From contig NZ_BAAADA010000116.1 of assembly GCF_039522005.1 (NCBI RefSeq), positions 1-64,000 on the forward strand: 64,000 nucleotides of DNA, given 5' to 3'. Under the pieces are notes generated by a model that searched no databases, was not told the origin of the DNA, and worked only from the letters and a program-made list of their open reading frames with translations. A program made the translations under genes and the position numbers. Of this stretch, positions 6,561 to 16,056 are shown piece after piece. The first letter of the stretch is position 1. Each line of letters starts with the position of its first letter. The DNA is from Alkalibacterium indicireducens (lineage in GTDB: Bacteria; Bacillota; Bacilli; Lactobacillales; Carnobacteriaceae_A).

Positions 6561-9365
6561 TTAATCTTTGCCTTCAGTTTGTCCGAAAAATGTCCGAGTT
6601 TCGTCTATGATCTTGTCAAGCGGATATTCTTCCAGCACCAGTCCTTCAGGCAGCGAGTCGGTAAATGCAGAGCCGTAACTCGAATCAATAATCCGTCTAT
6701 CCAGAACGATCCAGATGCCTTTATCATGAACTGATCGGATCAGTCTGCCGATTCCCTGCTTGAACTTCATTACAGCTCTAGGTAGAAGGTCATGTACAAA
6801 GGGGTTCTGTCCCTGATCGCTCAATAGCTGGTGCCTGTGCTTGACCAACGGCATATCTGGAGAATCGAACGGCAGTCGAGTCAAAATGACCAGTTTCAGT
6901 TCATCTTCTGGAAAATCTACCCCTTCCCAAAAACTGTCGGCCCCAAGCACGACTACTTCTCGTGCCTTTTTCACCTGCTTGGCTATTTTTAAAGGGGTGC
7001 CTGAAATGTTCTGTGCAAGGATAGTCTTTCGGTTCAATGTCGGACGATTTTTCAGAAGCTGATAGACGGCCTGAATCGTTTCCTGGGACCGGAAAAGGAT
7101 CAGCGTGTTCTCATTGGTCTGTTTAAGTATGTCTTCAAGTTGTCCAGCCAGATTGGAAGCATACGCACCTCGTTTTAAATGGCCGACTGCTGTCTGCTGA
7201 TCTGGAACAAATAGTCTCCCTTGCTTCTGATAATCAAACACAGAATCAAAGCTGCTGAATTCAGCCTGCTCAAGACCGAGTGCCAGCTGAATATAGCTTG
7301 TCGATCCTTTAACAGACAGGGTGCTGCTCGTTAACACAAGATGATCGACTGCATGCAGCCTGTTCTGGAGCAGTTCTCTGCTTCCATGATTATACTTGTA
7401 GAATGTCAATGTACTCCACGGTGAGCGGGAATAAAACCTCATACCTGTCAGGCTGCCTTTTTCCTGCTTGAAAAAAAGTTCGGTAAATGTCTCAGATAAA
7501 TGCTGAATACGGTCTATGACGAGCTGAAGACGAGACGCCAGTCGTCTGATTTCTTTAGGCATCGATTCTATTTCTGCTTCAAGCAGTTCAAGAATCTGAT
7601 TGCCCATATAAATCGTTTCATCGATCGTAGCTTTTAACCGTTTATTATCTTTTTTCAATCCGACTGAAAGAGCATTTAATTCGATCTTATGATCTTTCCA
7701 TTCGACAACTGTGTCGGAGTAGTCATCTGACTGACGAATGCGGGCGATCCATGAGTCGGACCATTCCTGCCATTCTTCATTTAGGATATGAGCCGCTGAC
7801 TCCAGAAATCTGATCTGATAATCTTTAACAGGACTATCCGCTGCCGCATCCAGCTGATTAAGAATGGAATCTTCTTTGTCGAGTGATCCAATCTGCTTGA
7901 GATCCTTGACGAGTGAACTGACTCTTAATGAAAGTGTAGCACTCTGATCAATGACATCCGGTAAATGATGGGCTTCGTCAATAATGACAGTCCCACCTTG
8001 AATAATAGGCTGAGCCTTTTTCCAGTCAGCCAGCAGATAGGCATGATTGGCTATGATGATCGCTGATTCTTCGAGACGTCTGTTTCTACGGTGTAAGAAC
8101 TCATACGATTCAAAAACAGGAAGAGGAGTCAGGCGTTCTGAGGGTCGAATATCCTTCCAGAATGCATGAGCCATATGTGCTCCGGACCCGATTTCTTCAA
8201 GGTCACCCTCGGTTGTTTCAGTCAGCCAAACTAGTATTTTCATGCAGAAAATGGCTTCTGTATGAGTAGCTGCTGTGTTTCTCCATTTTCTGTAAAAAGC
8301 TGAAAGTGAAAGATAATGAAACTCACTCTTGGCTACAGCTACTGCTTTGGAGAACGGCATCTTCTGATTGAGCACAGGAACGATATCGGCTGAAAGCTGC
8401 TTTTGAAGAATTTTAGTATAAGTAGAAATGATTATTTTATTCTCTTTTGAAGCTAAGTAGTAAGATGGAAAAAGGTAACCATACGTTTTTCCGGAACCCG
8501 GAGCAGCCTCAATGAGCTGTGTATAGTTTGGAGTATCTTTTTTCAAGTAATTGAATAAGGTATTCATCATCTCAGACTGGCCGCTTCGCCAGTCAAGACC
8601 GATCTGAGATAAAACAGACCTTTTCTCCTCTTCCTTATAGGGATAGACAGGCTGTTTTCTGTACTGTTCCTGAACAGTCGGACTGATGGGCTTCTTGATA
8701 GCCATATCCCCCACAATCATAAGAGAGTCACTTAAGTCACAGGGATTCTTCATCATATCATCAAGAGCATCTCTGAAAAACAAAGCCGTTTCAGCTGTAG
8801 TACTGGGTGAAAGGTCTGCGAGAGACTCAATAGTAATCAGAGGAAGGCTTCTGACTTTGTCATCCAGTTTATTCAAAAGAAATACCGTTGCTTCTGCATC
8901 AGATAACGCGTTATGGGCGTGCTCAAGTGTATAGCCAAGGGATGCAGTCAACTCCTTGAGCTGGTAACTGTCCTCAGAAGGATAAAGGATCTGAGCCAGC
9001 TCTACTGTATCAACAGCCGGTATACTGAGCGGTTTTAAACCGGCTCTTTCAAGACATTCATTTAGAAACTGAAAATCAAACCCTACATTATGTGCAACGA
9101 AAATCGTGTCTTCCAGCAGGTGTCGGATCACATGAGCGATGTCTTCGAAATATGGTGCAGTCGCCAGATCCTGAGTGGTAATTCCTGTCAGGTCTCTGAT
9201 GGTTCTGCTGACCTTGCGTGAAGGGTTGACGAATGTATCGAAAGACTGAATGATGTCACCGTTTCTGACCAGAACACAGGCGAACTGGATCATTCTTTCA
9301 TCTCGACCGATACTGGCACCCGTCGCTTCGATATCGACGACAGCGTATAACTGATCTTTTTTCAT
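6561..9365 (-). CDS. dinG: DinG-family exonuclease/helicase-like protein
   Basis: A 934-aa fusion typical of Firmicutes DinG: an N-terminal DnaQ-like 3'-5' exonuclease (motifs DIEATGA near residue 11, HNVGFDF near 95, HNALSDAEAT near 140) and an XPD/DinG-like superfamily 2 helicase core with Walker A APGSGKT (about residue 288), DEAH (about 462) and the late motif GIGRLIRS. In the studied staphylococcal protein the exonuclease is active and helicase activity was not found; whether this one unwinds DNA is unknown. The four-cysteine FeS cluster of E. coli DinG is not evident. The start is ATG 9365 with AGAGGGGG upstream. It is 41 bp after cca. Confidence 0.92.
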   Translation of the reverse strand: MKKDQLYAVVDIEATGASIGRDERMIQFACVLVRNGDIIQSFDTFVNPSRKVSRTIRDLTGITTQDLATAPYFEDIAHVIRHLLEDTIFVAHNVGFDFQFLNECLERAGLKPLSIPAVDTVELAQILYPSEDSYQLKELTASLGYTLEHAHNALSDAEATVFLLNKLDDKVRSLPLITIESLADLSPSTTAETALFFRDALDDMMKNPCDLSDSLMIVGDMAIKKPISPTVQEQYRKQPVYPYKEEEKRSVLSQIGLDWRSGQSEMMNTLFNYLKKDTPNYTQLIEAAPGSGKTYGYLFPSYYLASKENKIIISTYTKILQKQLSADIVPVLNQKMPFSKAVAVAKSEFHYLSLSAFYRKWRNTAATHTEAIFCMKILVWLTETTEGDLEEIGSGAHMAHAFWKDIRPSERLTPLPVFESYEFLHRRNRRLEESAIIIANHAYLLADWKKAQPIIQGGTVIIDEAHHLPDVIDQSATLSLRVSSLVKDLKQIGSLDKEDSILNQLDAAADSPVKDYQIRFLESAAHILNEEWQEWSDSWIARIRQSDDYSDTVVEWKDHKIELNALSVGLKKDNKRLKATIDETIYMGNQILELLEAEIESMPKEIRRLASRLQLVIDRIQHLSETFTELFFKQEKGSLTGMRFYSRSPWSTLTFYKYNHGSRELLQNRLHAVDHLVLTSSTLSVKGSTSYIQLALGLEQAEFSSFDSVFDYQKQGRLFVPDQQTAVGHLKRGAYASNLAGQLEDILKQTNENTLILFRSQETIQAVYQLLKNRPTLNRKTILAQNISGTPLKIAKQVKKAREVVVLGADSFWEGVDFPEDELKLVILTRLPFDSPDMPLVKHRHQLLSDQGQNPFVHDLLPRAVMKFKQGIGRLIRSVHDKGIWIVLDRRIIDSSYGSAFTDSLPEGLVLEEYPLDKIIDETRTFFGQTEGKD

Positions 9366-9406
9366 AAGCCCCCTCTTTTCTATCTCTTCATACTGGCGTA
9401 AAATCG

Positions 9407-10618
9407 TCAAATGTATTTATTTTCTTTGAGCCAGTTTAGAATAGGCCCGGTTTTATTTTCAACAGCACCCAAAACCACAGCTTTTTCAGCAACTTGAATC
9501 GCTTCTCCGAGCCATGGCCCACCTCTACTGTCCGTTTCTTCCATGATAATCCGTCCGTTTACGGCCAGTTCTTCACGTGACTGGATAGGCAGTGTAAGAA
9601 TAAGGCGTGCAGCAGTACGCTTATCGAATGGAAGATTCAGCATCTGTAAAAGATCTTCCGCCTCCCAGATTAATGGTGGAGTATAAGTGTAGACAATATA
9701 ATGATTCAACGGGTAGTGATGGCGGTATAATATCAGTTCCAGCAATTTGACGCTGTCAGTAATCAACTGGTTGGAGAGACGCCAATATTTAAGGAAGGCC
9801 GTTGCTTCTTTGGAATCATTTATTCCCATGAAATAAAGCAGCAATGCCCAGACATGCCGCTCTTTCTTAAGTGGTTTGGAAATAAGTGAGAAGCGTCTCA
9901 GCGCTACTTTTCCGTACTTCATACCAGGGCAATGGGCATAAAGACTTGTTGCAAAAAAGGCTTCCATCCCCTGGAGGACATACTCTCCCATAGCCATTTT
10001 TACAAATTCCACCTGAATACGCTCGACGGCAATGTTTTCAAGCAGGTGCGCATTAACCACAATCGCATAAAACGTATCAGCCTCAAGCTGAAAGCCGAGC
10101 TGAGAGGCAAATCGAACCGCCCGCATCATCCGCAGGGCATCTTCGTGGAACCGTTCTTCGGGCTTGCCTACTGCACGGATGATCTGTTCCTTCAGATCAC
10201 GCTCCCCGTCAAAGAAATCCTGGATGTTTCCTTTGTTATCCATTGCGAAAGCATTGATTGTCAGGTCACGTCGCTTCAAGTCTTCTTCTAAAGAGCGCAC
10301 AAAAGTGACCGAATCAGGACGTCTGTAATCTTGATACGTCGATTCGGTCCGAAATGTAGTAACTTCATAACTTTCATCGTCCAGCAGCACCATGACTGTT
10401 CCATGCTCGATTCCTACATCAACAGTCCGTTTGAACAGCCGTTTAATTTCTTCAGGAAAGGCACTCGTTGCAATATCAACGTCATTGACTGTTTTTCCAA
10501 GGAGGGCATCTCTGACACTGCCTCCGACGAAGTATGCTTCAAAACCCGCAGCCTGAAGTGTCTCCAGAACGGGCAGAGCTTTCTCGAATTCTCCTTTTAC
10601 TGGTACTTTCAAGGTCAT
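9407..10618 (-). CDS. cca: CCA-adding enzyme (tRNA nucleotidyltransferase)
   Basis: Adds or repairs the 3' CCA of tRNAs without a nucleic acid template. The class II head domain is clear: FVGGSVRDALLGKTVNDVDIA (about residues 30-50) holds the GS..R and the metal-binding DVD, followed by TFRTESTYQDYRRPD and the RRDLTINA motif. The length (403 aa) suits Bacillus-type CCA enzymes. The start is uncertain: ATG 10618 matches the usual N-terminus but has no good binding site, while a TTG at 10631-10633 lengthens it by five residues. Neighbours mazG and dinG match the Bacillus ypjD-cca region. Confidence 0.92.
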   Translation of the reverse strand: MTLKVPVKGEFEKALPVLETLQAAGFEAYFVGGSVRDALLGKTVNDVDIATSAFPEEIKRLFKRTVDVGIEHGTVMVLLDDESYEVTTFRTESTYQDYRRPDSVTFVRSLEEDLKRRDLTINAFAMDNKGNIQDFFDGERDLKEQIIRAVGKPEERFHEDALRMMRAVRFASQLGFQLEADTFYAIVVNAHLLENIAVERIQVEFVKMAMGEYVLQGMEAFFATSLYAHCPGMKYGKVALRRFSLISKPLKKERHVWALLLYFMGINDSKEATAFLKYWRLSNQLITDSVKLLELILYRHHYPLNHYIVYTYTPPLIWEAEDLLQMLNLPFDKRTAARLILTLPIQSREELAVNGRIIMEETDSRGGPWLGEAIQVAEKAVVLGAVENKTGPILNWLKENKYI

Positions 10619-10670
10619 ATATACGGGGTACAAATCAGTGACGCATTCTACCCCTTCTCTCCTTTATCAC

Positions 10671-11012
10671 TTAACTGTCTGCTTCGTTCCTGCCATCATG
10701 ACGTTCGAAACGGTACGCATCTCTACTTTGAAACTTGTCCATGATGGCGTCGAACGAATCAGATAGGTCGATATCTAAAGAGTTGGCAAGACTGATCAGA
10801 ACGAACAGGACATCGCCAAGCTCTTCTTCGACCCTTTTTTCCTCTTCGGACTCTTTTTTCTGTTTTTCACCATACCGATGATTAACTTCTCTTGCCAGTT
10901 CGCCCACTTCTTCAGTCAAACGAGCTAGCTGCCCTAATGGTGTAAAGTATCCAGTCTTGAACTGACTGATATAGTCATCAACCTGTTTCTGCATGTCTGT
11001 CATGTCAGTCAT
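10671..11012 (-). CDS. MazG-like nucleotide pyrophosphohydrolase (YpjD type)
   Basis: A 113-aa single-domain MazG fold. The metal-binding EVGELARE and EEELGDVLF motifs (about residues 32-39 and 63-71), which hold the E-x-x-E and E-x-x-D acidic sites, indicate hydrolysis of (d)NTPs to monophosphates and pyrophosphate, a housecleaning role. It matches the short B. subtilis YpjD protein in length and in location near cca. ATG 11012 has AAGGAG seven nt upstream. It follows ypiB by 24 bp, and the block ypiA-ypiB-mazG-cca-dinG may be one transcript. Confidence 0.85.
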   Translation of the reverse strand: MTDMTDMQKQVDDYISQFKTGYFTPLGQLARLTEEVGELAREVNHRYGEKQKKESEEEKRVEEELGDVLFVLISLANSLDIDLSDSFDAIMDKFQSRDAYRFERHDGRNEADS

Positions 11013-11036
11013 CTGTTTACTCCTTAGCTGATGGTT

Positions 11037-11606
11037 TCAGGAGGACGAGACACCATTCTCCATTTTTTCTTCGATATGTTTTAGTTCTTCTACCAGGGAG
11101 TAAAAATTATCCCGGTTATCTGTTTCGAGTGCACGATCGATATCTTCCAGCACCTGCTCGCGCTGTTTCTGAAGATAAAAGGTATCGACCGCTTCGTCTA
11201 CCTGTTCATCGATCTCAGAAGTCATGCGGTCGTTCCATTTTGCATAAGGGTTGTCTTCGAGAATTGCTGCATATTCAGGTGACAGCAGCGAATCCTGGAA
11301 AAGCAGTTCGATATACAAGTCTGTATGCCAGTTCAGCCTGACTTCGTGGAAAGCCTGCTCCGGGTGGTCATATTCCTGACCATCCTTATAGAACCGGAAC
11401 GCTTCATCTTCTGTGCCAACAGTCGCCATTCTAATTCCACGAGGAGTTTTATTCGCTTCTTCTACAAACTTTGTCTTGTTGAGTACAATGTCATGATTGA
11501 GTAGATAGTTTAAAATCCACATCGATTCTCTGCGTTTCATCTGATAGCGCTGCAAAAACCATTTGAGAAATTTCTTCTTGTCTTTTAACTGTACGCGACT
11601 ATACAT
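11037..11606 (-). CDS. ypiB: UPF0302 family protein YpiB
   Basis: A 189-aa soluble protein of the UPF0302/YpiB family: the N-terminal domain (KKKFLKWFLQRYQMKRRESMW, NYLL, VLNKTKFVEE) and a small C-terminal helical IDEAL-like segment rich in glutamate. No enzymatic motif is visible and its role is not established. It pairs with ypiA as in Bacillus. ATG 11606 has AGGAGGGGAG upstream. Confidence 0.85.
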   Translation of the reverse strand: MYSRVQLKDKKKFLKWFLQRYQMKRRESMWILNYLLNHDIVLNKTKFVEEANKTPRGIRMATVGTEDEAFRFYKDGQEYDHPEQAFHEVRLNWHTDLYIELLFQDSLLSPEYAAILEDNPYAKWNDRMTSEIDEQVDEAVDTFYLQKQREQVLEDIDRALETDNRDNFYSLVEELKHIEEKMENGVSSS

Positions 11607-11650
11607 GTAAACTCCCCTCCTTTTCTATGCTCACTTATATTATACCAAAA

Positions 11651-12913
11651 TTATAGCGTGTCTTCATACTTAATCCACTCACGCACTTCCATGTCATCCG
11701 GTTTCAGTTCGAGGTAACGTCTGGCTGTATTAATAAACCCTGCTCTGTCTCCATCTTCCCGAAGGAATACGGCATAGTCTTTTAGAAAGTCAGCATTGTC
11801 ACTCAGATACACAGCTGCCTTATCATAGTAGTCTCTGGCTTCTTCAAAGGCTTCTTCTTCATTATAAGCAATAGCCGCATACCAGAACAGCTGCGGGTCT
11901 TCTTCTCCACTCGCAAGGACCGGTTCAAACACGGCAAGTGCTTCTTCAAAGGCCTGCTCCCCGAAAAGGACTTGCACATACTCCAGAATCATTGTGATAT
12001 TATCAGGGTCAAGCGCAATTGCTTCCTGATAAAACTGACGTGCCTTGTCCGAATCTCCAAGAATCTTGGCTGCTTCTGCGCCCATCGCATACAAGGAAGC
12101 ATTCTGCCGGTCGTAAAAGAGCCCTTCTTCCACTTGTTCCAGCGCACGTTTTTCATCAGCAAGTTCAAGAAACCCTTTGGCCAGATAACTGTAGACGGAC
12201 GTGTAGCTAGGGTCCAGTTCCTTAACTTTGAAGAAATGGCTGTTTGCCGTATCGTAGTCCTTTTTCTGAAAATACACGAGACCAAGCTGGAAAAGATGAT
12301 CGCTCGTCTCCTGCAAATCAACAGCTTCTTTCAAGTAATCTATAGCAGAATCAAGGTCTCCTATCGCCGCATAAGCATTTCCCAGCCGTCCATTGAGACT
12401 GGTCCCGGCGAATTCAATATGGTTTGTGACAATCAGTTTTTCGTAATGAGTAATGGCCTCTTTATACTTCCCACTGGCAAAAAGCAGTTCTCCCAGTGCG
12501 AATTCGATTACCGGTTCTTCAGGCAGCAAAGTTCTTGCTTCTTCAAGCTTCTGTCTCGCTACTTCCGGTAGGTCCAGCACTTGATAGTAGTCCGCTGAAA
12601 CCAGAAGCGCCTGGACATAATATGGACTGTCCTTATCTACTTTTTCGATCCACTCAAAGGCTTCCAGTTCATTGCCTTCTTCGATCGCTATCTCAGCCAA
12701 GGTCAGTTTCAGCCCCTCTTCATCGGGATGTGCTGTCAGCAGATGCTGAACAACCTGCTTCGTTTCATTTAAAAACCCCAGATCGAATAAGGTTTCAACT
12801 AGTGCAAACAAATCTTCATCCGAATCGTCTGCAATTGCCCGATCCAGCAAGAGTTCTGCCTTTTCGAGTTCTTCGTTCTGAAGTGCATCGATCATTTCTT
12901 TTGAGTACGACAT
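11651..12913 (-). CDS. ypiA: Tetratricopeptide repeat protein YpiA
   Basis: A 420-aa acidic protein built almost wholly of TPR units; repeats with the A/G-L-G-x(4)-Y-A and A-x(3)-F-x-K-x-x-x-L-D-P pattern run from about residue 20 to 400. TPR arrays form superhelical protein-binding surfaces; the partner of YpiA is unknown. The gene lies 45 bp before ypiB and begins the block running to dinG. ATG 12913 has GAAGGGAT upstream. The long open frame on the other strand (11972-12571) is a shadow of this gene. Confidence 0.85.
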   Translation of the reverse strand: MSYSKEMIDALQNEELEKAELLLDRAIADDSDEDLFALVETLFDLGFLNETKQVVQHLLTAHPDEEGLKLTLAEIAIEEGNELEAFEWIEKVDKDSPYYVQALLVSADYYQVLDLPEVARQKLEEARTLLPEEPVIEFALGELLFASGKYKEAITHYEKLIVTNHIEFAGTSLNGRLGNAYAAIGDLDSAIDYLKEAVDLQETSDHLFQLGLVYFQKKDYDTANSHFFKVKELDPSYTSVYSYLAKGFLELADEKRALEQVEEGLFYDRQNASLYAMGAEAAKILGDSDKARQFYQEAIALDPDNITMILEYVQVLFGEQAFEEALAVFEPVLASGEEDPQLFWYAAIAYNEEEAFEEARDYYDKAAVYLSDNADFLKDYAVFLREDGDRAGFINTARRYLELKPDDMEVREWIKYEDTL

Positions 12914-12984
12914 CCTGACATCCCTTCTTTCCTGTCTCTTTTTATTATCTTATCATATCTAAGGTCTGATTTACTATATCAAAA

Positions 12985-13019
12985 AAACAGTTCAAACCAG
13001 CTAAGGGTTCAAACTGTTT
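12985..13019 (-). terminator. Rho-independent terminator of the pil cluster
   Basis: A 14-bp stem on the minus strand (AAACAGTTTGAACC with two G.U pairs), short loop, then seven Ts. It starts seven bp after the pilO stop codon. Confidence 0.8.
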
Positions 13020-13025
13020 CTCGGC

Positions 13026-13574
13026 TTACTGTCCAGCATCTGTATGATAATACACGTCAATTAGAACACTCCCGCTCAAAAGATCTTCGCTTTCTCTCTG
13101 ATAGGAGAGCTGATAGCTGTTTAAGAGTCGGTCCTGCTGATTCATGGTGGCCAGCATGCCTCTAATATTAGAGGCTTCTGAGCTTTCGAATTCAATCTGA
13201 TAAACTGAATGAACATACCGGTCATTGAGTCCTTCAACAGGCTGCTCGTCGTTCAGGCGTGAGATCTGACGCAGTTTGACGTCATTTGACTCTGCCGCAA
13301 ACTGGATCAGGACAATGACTTCGTTGATCGTTTCTCCTTCAGGAATGAAGCGCGATGAGTCAGCATAAGCCTCTTCCAGCTCATTAAGATCCTGTTCAGA
13401 AGGCGGGAAAGCATCCAGGAGCGATTCCTGCTCACTGACGATAGCTGCGGAGTTTTCCGCAGTAGCCCTTACCGGTTCAATAAAATATCTGTTTCCATAA
13501 TAGAACAGAGCAATCAGAATCATGATAAGGGTCAGCATCACCAGAAGGGATTCTCTAGTCCATTTGATGATCAT
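13026..13574 (-). CDS. pilO: PilO-like type IV pilus assembly protein
   Basis: A 182-aa bitopic membrane protein: a short cytoplasmic start, one transmembrane helix (about residues 9-30), a predicted coiled-coil segment (about 40-75), then an alpha/beta extracellular domain. This is the plan of PilO, which pairs with PilN to form the alignment ring of type IV pilus machines. Sequence similarity is low across this family, so the name rests on topology and on the pilM-pilN-pilO order. Its ATG overlaps the pilN stop (ATGA), with GGGGAAGTG upstream, suggesting translational coupling. Confidence 0.75.
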   Translation of the reverse strand: MIIKWTRESLLVMLTLIMILIALFYYGNRYFIEPVRATAENSAAIVSEQESLLDAFPPSEQDLNELEEAYADSSRFIPEGETINEVIVLIQFAAESNDVKLRQISRLNDEQPVEGLNDRYVHSVYQIEFESSEASNIRGMLATMNQQDRLLNSYQLSYQRESEDLLSGSVLIDVYYHTDAGQ

Positions 13575-14113
13575 TGCACTTCCCCCTCTTCTTTCAGAAT
13601 CTGCTCATCGATGTCCAGTGTCAGTTCGATCAGATGACCGGCATCCTCCCCCTGATTTTCGAGACGAGTCATGTGCACTCGGGTGACATAGGGAAGCTCT
13701 TCAAGATCGGCTATTAATTCTGCACTTTCTTCTACTAATGACTGGTCCAGCTGTACCATCAGCTCATTCGTTTCGGTTAAAGTGAATGTCACAACCGTTT
13801 CTTCGCTGTCAGGAATCACACTGGAGATGTCATCAGTCAGATAGACTAGAGGATACTGATTGTCCTCCAGCACTGTAATAGCCTGCTCATTCATCGTGAT
13901 TGCCCGGTCTACTCTAGACATTTCCCGGGCCACTGACACTTCCTCGGAACGCTGCTGGAGAAGCTGCATACTGTGCTGATCTTGTCGAATGTAGAGCCCG
14001 TGCATCAGATAGAAATAGATTCCTATTAGTATAACTCCGGCAAAAAAGAAAACAACCATCAGATGAGGAAGCACATTTCTAGCTTTCTTCTCAAAAAAAT
14101 TGATCTCGATCAT
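13571..14113 (-). CDS. pilN: PilN-like type IV pilus assembly protein
   Basis: A 180-aa protein starting MIEINFFEKKARN; the INxx motif near the N-terminus of PilN proteins is the docking site for PilM, and the INFFE here fits. One transmembrane helix (about residues 16-38) and a coiled-coil plus ferredoxin-like domain follow. It should link cytoplasmic PilM to PilO. It starts at an ATGA overlap with pilM, using the same GGGGAAGTG ribosome site as pilO. The stop overlaps pilO. Confidence 0.8.
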   Translation of the reverse strand: MIEINFFEKKARNVLPHLMVVFFFAGVILIGIYFYLMHGLYIRQDQHSMQLLQQRSEEVSVAREMSRVDRAITMNEQAITVLEDNQYPLVYLTDDISSVIPDSEETVVTFTLTETNELMVQLDQSLVEESAELIADLEELPYVTRVHMTRLENQGEDAGHLIELTLDIDEQILKEEGEVQ

Positions 14114-15183
14114 TTGGCCACTTCCCCTTCGTCCTCAACAGTCAGATTCTCTACTTTCCTGAATCCTCTTCCTACCTTTTTATGTTTAGTTCCTAGGCTC
14201 TCCTTTGAGGCCCCGAACAGGGATTGCCCCGACTTAGGCTCTTTTAACGACAAACCGTACAGGACAGAGTCAGCCTGTACAAATTGGGAAGGAAGATCGA
14301 CCAAGCTTATTTTGACAGTGAAACGTTCATCTAGCAGGCGTTTCAAACGGTCAAGATCCGGGAAATAACCGCTCAGCACGATAGCTGAAACGCTGTCTTT
14401 TCCATCCATAACGGAATAGCGGTAAAAATCCATAAACCGCTCCAGACCATTCAGCTGGTCCTCCAGATTATCTGTCAGTTCTTCATCCGTGCTTTTCCAT
14501 TCCCACTTACCTTCTCTCGTCAGGTTCCATGATTCCATGAGTCTCTGAGATCGCGTATGCCTGTTGAATTGTGGGATTCCTTTATTGAAGACTGTGATCG
14601 AGGTATCCACTGGATTCCACTGCAGAACCATGACATGATCCTCTTCTTTGGCTTTAATCTGAGTCTGCTGGTCTAGAATTCGGTAGACACAAAGAGACGA
14701 AATATCTGCCACTTCCGGTTTCAAAGACACTCCTTCCAGAAGGTCCAGATAATGACGAACCTGATCTCCAGGATAAGCGGCAAGAAAAAGCGTCTGAGTC
14801 GTTTCATTCCTTCTGATGACTTCATAATCCACTTTCGGGTGATCAAAAGGCAGACGAATCGACTGGTTGATATGTAGATTCAAGTAATCTTTGATCTCAT
14901 TTGAAGCAAGCTGAACTGGAATGTCTTCCTCACGAATCGTGACAAAATCGTCTGGGAGAACGATGGACACCTTCGCATTTTTCCATTTCTTTTCTTTGAT
15001 GAGTGCATCGATCCGGGCCTGAAGAAGCGGCACATTAGTCAGTCTGCCTTCCTGAACAATAGCTGTATCAAAAACAAGTTCGTCTTTTTCAATGAGTGTT
15101 TTTCTCTGACTGTCCATCACCAGATACTTGATACTGCGTTCAAGAAACTGCATGAACAGATGTGGTTTGGCTTTAAATAACAT
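14110..15183 (-). CDS. pilM: PilM-like actin-fold pilus protein
   Basis: A 357-aa cytoplasmic protein of the PilM/FtsA-like actin superfamily that binds ATP and the PilN N-terminus in type IV pilus complexes. Supporting signs are the first-gene position before pilN and pilO, the IPVQLASNEIKDYL segment and HVMVLQWNPVDTSITVF, a degenerate phosphate-loop region. Motifs are weaker than in PilM of Gram-negatives. The C-terminal 50 residues are basic and probably disordered. ATG 15183 has TGGAGGAA upstream. No pilB or pilC is adjacent, so the motor must lie elsewhere if the system is functional. Confidence 0.75.
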   Translation of the reverse strand: MLFKAKPHLFMQFLERSIKYLVMDSQRKTLIEKDELVFDTAIVQEGRLTNVPLLQARIDALIKEKKWKNAKVSIVLPDDFVTIREEDIPVQLASNEIKDYLNLHINQSIRLPFDHPKVDYEVIRRNETTQTLFLAAYPGDQVRHYLDLLEGVSLKPEVADISSLCVYRILDQQTQIKAKEEDHVMVLQWNPVDTSITVFNKGIPQFNRHTRSQRLMESWNLTREGKWEWKSTDEELTDNLEDQLNGLERFMDFYRYSVMDGKDSVSAIVLSGYFPDLDRLKRLLDERFTVKISLVDLPSQFVQADSVLYGLSLKEPKSGQSLFGASKESLGTKHKKVGRGFRKVENLTVEDEGEVAK

Positions 15184-15237
15184 AATGATTCCTCCAGAAG
15201 TTCTTCATGTCAATCTATCAATTTCAGTAGATACTGT

Positions 15238-15990
15238 TCAAAACAATGAAATATACCAGCCGATCAACGGTTCTCCAATAAAGAAGACAGTCAATGCCGC
15301 CAGCCCGATATATGGCCCGAAAGCGATACGAGACTTCTTGCCGAGGCGTTTGACCTTCATTGTAATGAGCCCCCCTATACTGCCGAACAAAGTAGAAAGG
15401 AAGAATAACAACAGAAAGTGATATAATCCAAAAACAAAACCAAATAAGGTAAAATACTTCAGATCACCAACACCCATGCCGCCTTTAGAGACTAAGATAA
15501 TTATCAGGACGAGTATGAAGGCGACGGCTGCACCGATGCCTGATATGTAAAAAGGGTTAAGCGGAAAGAACAGACGATACATAAGAAACAGCGGACTGAA
15601 AAAGAGCAGGAGCCTGTTTGGTATCCGCTTATATTCAATGTCCGATACAGTTATCGGAATAATTAGACTGATCAGTAGGAGGCCCAGAACCATTCGGTTA
15701 GTGAATCCGAAGAAATAGTAATTTAACGCAAATAATATGCCGGTCGCCAGTTCCATCAGTGGATAGATTAGAGAGATATGTTCATAGCATCCTCGACACT
15801 TCCCCTTTTGAATAAGATATGAGAAAACCGGGATCAGCTCTTTCCAGTTCAGTGTCCGCTGGCACGTATCACAGTATGACCGTTTTTCACTGAAAAGGGA
15901 TTTCGTAGGAACACGAAGGCCCACCACGTTGAAAAACGAGCCGAAGATCAAGCCATATAAAAAGAAAAATACTATGAAAAATATGTCCAT
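15238..15990 (-). CDS. pilD: Type 4 prepilin leader peptidase (A24 family)
   Basis: A 250-aa polytopic membrane aspartic protease that removes prepilin leader peptides and N-methylates the new terminus. Visible: the N-terminal GSFFNVVGLRVP, two zinc CxxC pairs (CDTC and CRGC) of the methylase domain, and both catalytic aspartates, in SDIEYKRIP (about 117) and GMGVGDLKY (about 175). Seven or eight hydrophobic segments are present. The likely substrate is the pilin encoded just upstream, and possibly competence pseudopilins. ATG 15990 has AGGAG upstream. It could equally be called comC. Confidence 0.9.
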   Translation of the reverse strand: MDIFFIVFFFLYGLIFGSFFNVVGLRVPTKSLFSEKRSYCDTCQRTLNWKELIPVFSYLIQKGKCRGCYEHISLIYPLMELATGILFALNYYFFGFTNRMVLGLLLISLIIPITVSDIEYKRIPNRLLLFFSPLFLMYRLFFPLNPFYISGIGAAVAFILVLIIILVSKGGMGVGDLKYFTLFGFVFGLYHFLLLFFLSTLFGSIGGLITMKVKRLGKKSRIAFGPYIGLAALTVFFIGEPLIGWYISLF

Positions 15991-16008
15991 TATTTACTCC
16001 TATGTAGT

Positions 16009-16040
16009 AAGAAAGACCCCGAGTGGGGGTCTTTCTTTTA
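16009..16040 (-). terminator. Hairpin between pilin and prepilin peptidase genes
   Basis: AAGAAAGACCCC-GAGT-GGGGGTCTTTCTT forms a near-perfect 12-bp stem. It is almost symmetric, so it may stop transcripts from either side. It lies 17 bp after the pilin stop and may reduce transcription into pilD, giving more pilin than peptidase. Confidence 0.6.
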
Positions 16041-16056
16041 TAATTAATCGTTAATT

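Noticed and set aside
11972..12571. 199-aa open frame on the plus strand
   Set aside because: Antisense to the TPR gene ypiA, with no ribosome site or recognisable domain; a shadow frame.
15640..15665. SigD promoter inside pilD (TTCCGATAAC)
   Set aside because: The -10 resembles the pattern but no TAA element lies 14 nt upstream, and no gene starts after it.
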